Assembly: GCA_036562385.1 (NCBI GenBank)
Contig: DATCKG010000104.1
Location: 1 to 19,420, forward strand
Length of the DNA: 19,420 nt
DNA from: DATCKG01 sp036562385
GTDB taxonomy: Bacteria > Bacillota > Sulfobacillia > Symbiobacteriales > Symbiobacteriaceae
Reading direction: 5' to 3'
In this document: piece by piece, positions 13,444-19,420 of the stretch
Position numbering within the stretch: position 1 is the stretch's first letter
Layout: each line of letters starts with the position of its first letter
Translations under genes and position numbers: made by a program
The notes under the pieces: model-generated
Databases searched by the model: none
Told to the model about the DNA's origin: nothing
The model's input: the letters and a program-made list of their open reading frames with translations, nothing else

Positions 13444-14928
13444 TTACTGACCTCCTTGGCCCACCAGGGCCGGCCGAGCCTTGTGATGATCGGTGGTCTT
13501 CTCGTAGGCCCAGGCATACTGCAACAGCTTGGTGTCGTCAAAGTGCTTGCCGATGAGCTGCATCCCCACCGGCAGGCCGTCCACCATCCCGCAGGGGACC
13601 GAAATGGCCGGCAGCCCCGCCAGATTGGCCGGAATGGTGCACACATCGGCCATGTACATGGCCAGGGGATCATCCAGTTTCTCCCCGAGGCCCCAGGCGG
13701 GAACCGGCGCGGTGGGCGTCACCAGCGCGTCGTACTTGGACAGCGCGGCCTCAAAGTCCCGAATCACCAGCGTACGGACCTGCTGGGCCTTCTTGTAGTA
13801 GGCGTCGTAATATCCGCTGGAAAGGGCATACGTGCCGATCATGATCCGGCGCTTGACCTCCGGCCCGAAGCCCTCCTGCCGCGTCTTTTCGTACATCTCC
13901 AGCAGCGTGCTGGCCTGGGGTGTCCGATACCCGTAGCGCACCCCGTCAAACCGGGCCAGGTTGGCACTGGCCTCCGCGGGGGAGATGACGTAGTAGGCCG
14001 ACAGGGCGTATTCGGTGTGGGGCAGGGAGCACTCCTCCACCTCGGCGCCAAGCTCTTCCAGATGGCGGATGGCCTCCTCCACCCTGGCCTTGACGCCCGG
14101 ATGGATCCCGGCCCCGAAGTACTCCCGGGGAACGCCCAGCCGCACCCCCTTGAGAGAAGGCTCACCGCCGAAGCGCACCGGCTGCGGATGGCGGCCGGCA
14201 TTCGTGGCATCCCGCCGGTCGGGGCCTGCAATCACCTCAAACAGCAGGGCGCAGTCCTCCACGCTGCGGGCCAGCGGCCCGATCTGATCCAGGGAAGAGG
14301 CGTAGGCAACCAGCCCGTACCGGCTGACGAACCCGTAGGTGGGCTTCAGTCCGACCACGCCGCAGAAGGCGGCCGGCTGGCGGATAGAGCCACCGGTGTC
14401 GGAACCCAGGGCCACCGGCACCTGCTCCGATGCCACCGCCGCGGCCGACCCGGAGGAAGAGCCGCCGGGGACCTTGGTGAGATCCCAGGGATTCCGGGTG
14501 GGGCGGAACGCCGAGTTCTCGCCGGAGGAGCCCATCGCAAACTCGTCCATGTTGGTCTTGCCGATGATGATCGCCCCTGCGGCCCGCAGCCGCTCCACCA
14601 CCGTCGCGTCGTACGGCGGAATGTAATGTTCCAGGATGCGGGACGCGCAGGTGGTCCGGATCCCCTGCGTGCAGATGTTGTCCTTGACAGCCACAGGAAC
14701 CCCGGCCAGCGGTCCCAGGTTGTCGCCGCCGCTCTTGCGACGGGCATCCAGCTTTTGTGCCCGGGCCAGGGCCTGCTCCCCGGCCACCGTCAGAAAGGCG
14801 CCGATCTGAGGATCCACTTTCTGGATCCGGTTCAGAAAGGCCTCTGTAATTTCAACAGCCGACAGTTCGCCTGCGTGAAATAGCCGGGCCAACCGGGCGG
14901 CGCTCAGCTGATGTGTTCCTCCTGACAT
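13444..14928 (-). CDS. gatA: Asp-tRNA(Asn)/Glu-tRNA(Gln) amidotransferase subunit A
   Basis: A 494-residue GatA of the amidase-signature family; it hydrolyses glutamine and channels ammonia to GatB. Seen: the Ser-cisSer-Lys triad as Lys82 (AVKDNIC), Ser157 (PGGSSSGSAAAV) and Ser181 (GSDTGGSIRQPAAF), with the same 24-residue spacing between serines as known GatA proteins. PTYGFVSRYGLVAYASSLDQ and the conserved C-terminal region follow. The start is taken as the ATG at 14928, 11 bases after GGAGGG in the end of gatC. A strong AGGAGG lies inside the first codons (14923-14918) without a good ATG/GTG/TTG behind it, so the true start is slightly uncertain. It lies 7 bases after gatC and 3 before gatB: a tight operon. 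Confidence 0.97.
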   Translation of the reverse strand: MSGGTHQLSAARLARLFHAGELSAVEITEAFLNRIQKVDPQIGAFLTVAGEQALARAQKLDARRKSGGDNLGPLAGVPVAVKDNICTQGIRTTCASRILEHYIPPYDATVVERLRAAGAIIIGKTNMDEFAMGSSGENSAFRPTRNPWDLTKVPGGSSSGSAAAVASEQVPVALGSDTGGSIRQPAAFCGVVGLKPTYGFVSRYGLVAYASSLDQIGPLARSVEDCALLFEVIAGPDRRDATNAGRHPQPVRFGGEPSLKGVRLGVPREYFGAGIHPGVKARVEEAIRHLEELGAEVEECSLPHTEYALSAYYVISPAEASANLARFDGVRYGYRTPQASTLLEMYEKTRQEGFGPEVKRRIMIGTYALSSGYYDAYYKKAQQVRTLVIRDFEAALSKYDALVTPTAPVPAWGLGEKLDDPLAMYMADVCTIPANLAGLPAISVPCGMVDGLPVGMQLIGKHFDDTKLLQYAWAYEKTTDHHKARPALVGQGGQ

Positions 14929-14935
14929 CCGTCTC

Positions 14936-15241
14936 TCAGCCCTCCGTGATCTTGGGAACCTTGAAGCATCCGGCCTCGGCGTCGGGCGCCTGGCTCAGCA
15001 CCTCATCCCGCTCCAGAGACGGTTGAGGCTTGTCCTCCCGCAGGACGTTCTGCAGGGCCACCACATGGTAAGTGGGCGGCACATCCCGCGTGTCCAGCTG
15101 CTCCATGCGTCTGACGTGTTCCAGAATCCGGCTGAGCTGGACGGTGAACATCTCCTTTTCCGCCTCAGTCAGCCCCAGGCGGGCCAGCCGGGCCACGTGT
15201 TCAACCTGCTCTCGCGTCAGCGCCACCTTTCTCACCGCCAT
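14936..15241 (-). CDS. gatC: Asp-tRNA(Asn)/Glu-tRNA(Gln) amidotransferase subunit C
   Basis: A 101-residue GatC, the small subunit that wraps around and holds GatA and GatB together. The start is taken as the ATG at 15241, giving MAVRKVALTREQVEHVARLA, close to the usual family opening. A GTG at 15259 would add six residues but overlaps the GGGGAG site. No ideal ribosome site stands before the ATG, so the start is uncertain by those six codons. Seen: helix EHVARLARLGLTEAEKEMF, the LEHVRRMEQLDT helix, and the ending SQAPDAEAGCFKVPKI, in which 'F.VPKI' is the family's tail. It is the first gene of gatCAB, about 45 bases after the predicted transcription start. Confidence 0.94.
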   Translation of the reverse strand: MAVRKVALTREQVEHVARLARLGLTEAEKEMFTVQLSRILEHVRRMEQLDTRDVPPTYHVVALQNVLREDKPQPSLERDEVLSQAPDAEAGCFKVPKITEG

Positions 15242-15291
15242 TTCGTACTCGGGGCCCACTCCCCGGTCAACGCCATACGTCTAACTCGTAG

Positions 15292-15321
15292 ATTGTAGCA
15301 TACAGGAAAATTCCGCGGCAA
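15292..15321 (-). promoter_or_regulatory. Extended -10 promoter of gatCAB
   Basis: On the minus strand TTGCCG (15321-15316) and TACAAT (15297-15292) are 18 bases apart, and TGC directly precedes the -10 box (extended -10). The TACAAT box matches five of six positions. Transcription would start near 15285. With the ligA terminator upstream, this makes gatCAB a separate unit. Confidence 0.75.
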
Positions 15322-15361
15322 CTTTGCAGGCAGTCCCATCCAGGTGCCGCGGCGCGAAACG

Positions 15362-15389
15362 GCCGCCCGCTTCCTGAGGAAAGGGCGGC
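15362..15389. other. GC-rich hairpin between ligA and gatC, no T tract
   Basis: GCCGCCC (15362-15368) pairs with GGGCGGC (15383-15389), and TTCC (15371-15374) with GGAA (15378-15381), around a 3-base loop with small internal mismatches. It lies between the ligA terminator and the gatC promoter. Neither side has a T tract, so it may be a secondary stop or a 3' end stabiliser rather than a classical terminator. Confidence 0.5.
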
Positions 15390-15417
15390 TTCATCGCATC
15401 CGATCGGCATGTGCATG

Positions 15418-15456
15418 AAAAGGGAAAGGAGACGCAGCCCGTCACGAAACTGCGTC
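15418..15456 (-). terminator. Intrinsic terminator of ligA
   Basis: GACGCAG (15431-15437) pairs with CTGCGTC (15450-15456) around a 12-base loop. On the minus strand the hairpin is followed by TCC, TTT, CCC and TTTT (complement of 15418-15429). It lies 13 bases after the ligA stop. Confidence 0.78.
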
Positions 15457-15469
15457 CCCTGCTGCATGC

Positions 15470-17497
15470 TCAGGGCAAAAACGGACCGTAGCGGGCGACA
15501 AACTCCTCTTCGGTCAGGATGGGTATACCCAGGCTCCTGGCTTTCTCCAGTTTGGAGCCCGGCGACTCGCCTACCAGGACGAAGGAGGTCTTCTTGCTCA
15601 CGCTGCCTGCGGCCTTGCCGCCGAGCTGCTGAATCAATTCCTCGATCTCCTTGCGCCCCCACCGGGACAGGGTGCCGGTGACCACCACCGTCATCCCGGC
15701 CAGGGGACCCTCCGCGGGGCCGGTGCGCTTTTCGCCCACCATGTTGACGCCGGCCTCCCGGAGTTTTGCCAGCAGCCTCTGCGCCTTGGGATCCCGGAAG
15801 TACTCCACCACGCTCTCCGCGATCTTCGGCCCCAGGCCCGGAATCGCCATCAGTTCCTCGGCCGAGGCCGCGGCGATGGCGTCCACCGACCCGAAGTGGT
15901 CGGCCAGCAGGCGCGCCGCCCGCTCGCCCACGTGGCGGATGCCCAGCGCAAAGATCAGCCGGTGCAGGGGGTTCTGCCGCGTCGCGTCGATGGCCCGCAG
16001 CAGGTTGTCCACCGACTTCTCCCCCATCCGCTCCCTGGCCACGAGCTTGTCCCGCTGCCGGTGCAGGAAGTAGAGGTCCGCGGCATCCTCAATCAGGCCG
16101 TCATCCAGCAGGCTCTGCACCAGCGCCTCGCCCAGTCCCTCGATGTTCATGGCATCCCGGGAGGCGAAGTGGAGAATCGCCCGGTACTGCTGGGCGGGGC
16201 AGAGGCTGTTGGGACACCGCACCGCCGCCTCGCCCTCGTATCGCACCAACTTGGCGCCGCAGGCCGGACAGGTTTCGGGGAACCGCCAGGGTTCGGTGCC
16301 GGGGGGCCGCTTCTCCAGCACCACCCGCACCACTTCCGGGATGATCTCCCCGGCCTTGCGCACCACCACGGTGTCCCCCACCCGGATGTCCTTGTTCCGG
16401 ATGTAATCCTCGTTATGCAGCGTGGCCCGCTTCACCGTGGTGCCGGCAATCCGCACCGGACGCAGTTCCGCGGCGGGCGTTACCACGCCGGTGCGCCCCA
16501 CCTCCAGGGTGATGCCTTCCACCACGGTTTCCTTCTCCTCCGCGGGGAACTTGTAGGCGATGGCCCAGCGCGGAAACTTGCTGGTGGCGCCCAGCCGTTC
16601 CCGCTGGCTGAAGTCGTTGACCTTGATCACCAGCCCGTCGATCTCGTAAGGCAGATCGTAGCGCTTCTCCCACCACTGGCCGGTCCAGGCGATCACGTCC
16701 TCGATGGAGGAGTACAGCGCCCGGTGGGGATTGACCTTGAACCGGAAGCGCTCCATCAGCTGCAAGCTTTCCCAGTGGTTCCTGAGCGTGAACCCGTCGG
16801 CCCGCACCAGCTGCCACAGGAAGCAGTCCAGCCGCCTGGCCCGCGTCTTGCGCGGGTCCTTCTGCCGCACACTGCCGGCCGCGGCGTTCCGGGGATTCTG
16901 CAGCAAGGGTTTGCCCTGCCGCTCCAGTTCCGCGTTCAGCTCCTCCAGGACCCGCTTCTCCATGTAGACCTCGCCCCGCACCACCAGCACGGGAGGAAGA
17001 ATGCCGTCCACCGGATCGATGCGAAGCGGGATGGAGCCGATGGTCTTCAGGTTCTCCGTCACATCCTCGCCAGTGATGCCGTCGCCGCGGGTGGCGCCCT
17101 GGACCAGCACGCCGTTTTCGTACCGCAGGGAGATGGAGAGTCCGTCGATCTTCAGTTCGCAGACATACTCCACCGGTTCGTTGCCCAGCAGCGACCGCAC
17201 TCGCCGGTCAAACTCCCTGAGCTCAGCCTCGCTGAAGGCATTGTCCAGGGAGAGCATCGGCGGCTCGTGGGGAACCTTGGCAAACTCCGAAGACGGCATG
17301 CCCCCCACCCGCTGCGTGGGAGAATCGGGGCGGCGGAGATCGGGATAGGCCTCCTCCAGCTCCTTCAGTTCCCTCATCAGCTGGTCAAATTCGTAGTCCG
17401 AAATCTCGGGGGCATCCAGTACGTAGTACAAGTACTCGTGATGGCGAATCAGATCCACCAGTTCCTGTACCCGCCGTTCGGCCTCTTCCCGGGTCAA
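15470..17497 (-). CDS. ligA: NAD-dependent DNA ligase
   Basis: A 675-residue LigA, of normal length; it seals nicks in duplex DNA during replication and repair using NAD+. The start is a TTG at 17497, seven bases after AGGAGGGG (17512-17505); that site overlaps an in-frame ATG (17515), which has none of its own. Seen in order: domain Ia with YYVLDAPEISDYEFDQLM; nucleotidyltransferase motif CELKIDGLSI with the adenylated Lys116; PRNAAAGSVRQ; the OB fold with VEGITLEVGRTGVVTPAAEL; a zinc finger with CPAC and CPNSLC; helix-hairpin-helix repeats (EGLGEALVQSLLDDG, AIPGLGPKIAESVVEYF-like); and a C-terminal BRCT domain (~590-670, LAGMTVVVTGTLSRWGRKEI). It lies 110 bases downstream of pcrA, as in many Firmicutes, and probably shares its transcript. 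Confidence 0.97.
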   Translation of the reverse strand: MTREEAERRVQELVDLIRHHEYLYYVLDAPEISDYEFDQLMRELKELEEAYPDLRRPDSPTQRVGGMPSSEFAKVPHEPPMLSLDNAFSEAELREFDRRVRSLLGNEPVEYVCELKIDGLSISLRYENGVLVQGATRGDGITGEDVTENLKTIGSIPLRIDPVDGILPPVLVVRGEVYMEKRVLEELNAELERQGKPLLQNPRNAAAGSVRQKDPRKTRARRLDCFLWQLVRADGFTLRNHWESLQLMERFRFKVNPHRALYSSIEDVIAWTGQWWEKRYDLPYEIDGLVIKVNDFSQRERLGATSKFPRWAIAYKFPAEEKETVVEGITLEVGRTGVVTPAAELRPVRIAGTTVKRATLHNEDYIRNKDIRVGDTVVVRKAGEIIPEVVRVVLEKRPPGTEPWRFPETCPACGAKLVRYEGEAAVRCPNSLCPAQQYRAILHFASRDAMNIEGLGEALVQSLLDDGLIEDAADLYFLHRQRDKLVARERMGEKSVDNLLRAIDATRQNPLHRLIFALGIRHVGERAARLLADHFGSVDAIAAASAEELMAIPGLGPKIAESVVEYFRDPKAQRLLAKLREAGVNMVGEKRTGPAEGPLAGMTVVVTGTLSRWGRKEIEELIQQLGGKAAGSVSKKTSFVLVGESPGSKLEKARSLGIPILTEEEFVARYGPFLP

Positions 17498-17607
17498 GAC
17501 GCTGCCCCTCCTCATCACGCAAAAGGTCTTGCTGCACGTCCGCAGCAGCTCTGGCAACTCATTCGCCGGTGCGGCGGCTCATCCCTCCGGCCCGGCGGCT
17601 GCCCTGC

Positions 17608-19420
17608 CTAATCCGGAGATACCTTCTCAAGGTAGCTGGCCACCAGCACCTTCTGGCCATAGGCCGGAAAATACACCGTTACCGTATCGCCCCGCACGTC
17701 CCGGACCACGCCCTCGCCGAACTTGCTGTGGCGGACGCGGTCGCCCAGGTGGAAGGCAGGAGCCGCCTCCTCCGAAGTGGCCGGCGTACTCCACGCCGCC
17801 TCCCGCCGGCGCTGAAGGCGCTGCGCCTCTTCCGTCCGGCCCCAGCCCCGGGCGCCGACAGGCGGCGAGGCATCATCGTCCTCCCACAAGGGCCGCCGGC
17901 CCCACTCCCGTGGCGCGGCGCCACTGCCCCACGTGCTGCCGCTGAGGCCCCAGGAGGATCTTGTGGCGGGCCGCTCCCCCACCAGTTCCACCAGGTCTTC
18001 CGGAATCTCCTGGAGAAACCGGCTGGGCGGATTGAAGCTGGGATGGCCCCAGAGGTTGCGCCGGGCCGCACAGGTCACATACAGGCGCCACCGGGCCCGG
18101 GTCATGCCCACGTAGCACAGGCGCCGCTCCTCCTCCATCTGGGCCTCGTCGTCCAGCGCCCGGCTGTGGGGAAAGACGCCCTCTTCCATGCCCACCAGGA
18201 AGACCACGGGGAATTCCAGGCCCTTGGCCGAGTGCAGGGTCATCAGGCTGACCTTGTCCTCTCCTTCGCTGACCTGGTCCGCGTCGGTCATCAGGGCCGC
18301 GGTGGCCAGGAAGGCATCCAACTGGGTCAGCCCCTCAACCTCCTCCCCTTCCGGCATCTCAAACTCCATGGCCATGCCCCGCAGTTCCTGGAGGTTCTCC
18401 AACCGGCTGGCCGCCTCAATGGAACGGTCCGCCTTCAGCTCTTCCAGGTACCCCGTACGGCTGAGCACCTCATCGATCAGTTCGCCCACCGACAGGTAGC
18501 GGGACATTTCGCTGAGCTCTGCAATCAGGGCCCCGAAGGCCTCCACCTTTTGCCGGTAGCTGGCACTGAGCCCCGGCACCATGGAGCAGTCCCGTGCCAC
18601 CTGGGCTACCGGAATTCCCCACTGCTCCGCGTACTCCACCACCTTGTCCACCGTAGCCGGCCCGATTCCCCGCTTGGGAACCCCAATGGCCCGGCGGAAG
18701 GAAAGGGTGTCCGCGGGGTTGGCGATCAGCCGCAGGTAGGCCAGCACATCCTTGATCTCCTTGCGCTCGAAAAACTTCAGCCCGCCCACGATACCGTAGG
18801 GAATCGACTTGCGGACGAAGGCTTCTTCGAAGGTGCGCGACTGGGCATGGGTCCGGTAGAGGACCGCGATGTCCTGGTAGGTGACCCGCCGCCCCGGTCC
18901 CAGCCCCTCCTGCACCAGCCGCTGGATCTCGTTGGCCACAAACCAACTCTCATCGTTCTCGTCCAGGGCCACATACTGCATCACCTTGTCGCCGGGGCCG
19001 GCTGCCGTCCAGAGCTTTTTTTCCTTCCGGCTGACGTTTCTGCGGATCACTTCATAGGCGGCCGCCAGGATGTTGCCGGTGGAGCGGTAGTTCTGCTCCA
19101 GCGGGATGATCTTGAGCTGCGGGAAGTCCTGCGGCAGGCGCTTGAGGTTCTCGATGGTCGCGCCGCGCCAGCCGTAGATCGACTGGTCGTCGTCGCCCAC
19201 CGCGGTGAACATGCCGCGCTCGCCGACCAGCGCCTTGAGCAGCTCGTACTGCACCGCGTTGGTGTCCTGGTACTCGTCGACGAGGACGTAGCGCAGCGTG
19301 TCCTGCCACTTCGCGCGCGCCTCGGCGTCGCGCTGCAGCAGCTTCAGCGGCAGGCCGATCAGGTCGTCGAAGTCCACCGCCTGGTAGGCCAGCAGCCGTT
19401 CCTCGTACAGCTTCATCACC
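17608..19420 (-). CDS. pcrA: UvrD/PcrA-type superfamily 1 DNA helicase, 5' end missing
   Basis: The last 603 codons of a 3'-5' DNA helicase; the reading frame runs off the right edge, so the Walker A region is missing. PcrA/UvrD helicases act in repair and displace RecA and stalled polymerases. Seen (fragment numbering): motif II VLVDEYQDTN (~46-54), motif III GDDDQSIYGWRG (75-86), motif IV LEQNYRST (107-114), motif V VSLMTLHSAKGLEFPVVFLVG, motif VI EEERRLCYVGMTRAR, a low-complexity linker rich in Gly, Ser, Arg and Trp, and a C-terminal Tudor-like domain (FHLGDRVRHSKFGEGVV). Codons ~1-115 use CGC and GCG heavily and read like proteobacterial Rep, while the rest reads like Firmicutes PcrA with CGG and GCC codons. 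The gene is therefore mosaic or the contig end is chimeric. It precedes ligA, as expected for pcrA. Confidence 0.92.
   Translation of the reverse strand, partial: VMKLYEERLLAYQAVDFDDLIGLPLKLLQRDAEARAKWQDTLRYVLVDEYQDTNAVQYELLKALVGERGMFTAVGDDDQSIYGWRGATIENLKRLPQDFPQLKIIPLEQNYRSTGNILAAAYEVIRRNVSRKEKKLWTAAGPGDKVMQYVALDENDESWFVANEIQRLVQEGLGPGRRVTYQDIAVLYRTHAQSRTFEEAFVRKSIPYGIVGGLKFFERKEIKDVLAYLRLIANPADTLSFRRAIGVPKRGIGPATVDKVVEYAEQWGIPVAQVARDCSMVPGLSASYRQKVEAFGALIAELSEMSRYLSVGELIDEVLSRTGYLEELKADRSIEAASRLENLQELRGMAMEFEMPEGEEVEGLTQLDAFLATAALMTDADQVSEGEDKVSLMTLHSAKGLEFPVVFLVGMEEGVFPHSRALDDEAQMEEERRLCYVGMTRARWRLYVTCAARRNLWGHPSFNPPSRFLQEIPEDLVELVGERPATRSSWGLSGSTWGSGAAPREWGRRPLWEDDDASPPVGARGWGRTEEAQRLQRRREAAWSTPATSEEAAPAFHLGDRVRHSKFGEGVVRDVRGDTVTVYFPAYGQKVLVASYLEKVSPD

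Noticed and set aside
12400..14883. Plus-strand 827-codon open frame opposite gatA and gatB
   Set aside because: It is antisense to two unmistakable conserved genes, and its composition is that of a reverse-frame shadow.
17529..17945. Plus-strand frame opposite the end of pcrA and the pcrA-ligA gap
   Set aside because: It is Pro/Arg/Ala/Gly-rich shadow sequence with no domain and no ribosome site.

Overview
The window looks like chromosome from a GC-rich, spore-forming Gram-positive bacterium, of the Symbiobacterium/Thermaerobacter/Moorella kind. The reasons are two CotF-like spore coat genes, GatCAB transamidosome genes with a pcrA-ligA-gatC-gatA-gatB-...-rlmD order like that of Bacillus and Clostridia, strong AGGAGG-type ribosome binding sites with many GTG/TTG starts, and a Firmicutes-style transcription-terminating TPP riboswitch. 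The exact lineage is inferred from gene content and codon style, not from a marker gene. Both ends look like contig ends: the left runs into a probable insertion-sequence terminus, and the right ends inside a helicase gene whose last ~330 bases look foreign.

Layout, left to right. 1-173: probable IS terminus with tandem 26-bp repeats and a terminator-like hairpin. 195-1983 (+): promoter, TPP riboswitch, intrinsic terminator, and a gene for a PurM/HypE-like domain fused to a ThiN (thiamine-phosphate synthase) domain. 2012-4613 (-): a lysophospholipase-like hydrolase followed by a FapA-family (DUF342) protein. 4708-5520 (-): two CotF-like coat proteins and their terminator. 5702-7180 (+): EamA-family transporter and a 2H phosphoesterase of the 2'-5' RNA ligase family. 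7186-7218: strong bidirectional hairpin. 7236-10001 (-): operon of an NAD-dependent epimerase, the RlmD-type 23S rRNA methyltransferase and a small membrane protein. 10167-11795 (-): AspT/YidE-type transporter with its own promoter. 11923-15321 (-): gatC-gatA-gatB with promoter and strong terminator. 15418-17497 (-): ligA with terminator. 17608-19420 (-): pcrA/uvrD, 5' end outside the window.

The right half is mostly housekeeping: DNA repair and replication (PcrA, LigA), Gln-tRNA/Asn-tRNA formation by amidation (GatCAB), and 23S rRNA methylation (RlmD). The AspT-type transporter and the epimerase sit between gatB and rlmD. The left half is more accessory.

The most interesting points are: (1) the riboswitch-controlled PurM-like/ThiN fusion, which may join thiamine-phosphate synthesis to a ThiL-like kinase or another ATP-dependent step; (2) the abrupt codon-usage and family change inside the helicase at about 19040-19100, which is either recombination or an assembly chimera; (3) several candidate control sites: a perfect palindrome over the -35 box of the epimerase operon, helically phased repeats before the EamA gene, and a terminator in the coat-gene leader. 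I found no CRISPR array, tRNA, rRNA or clear defence system.
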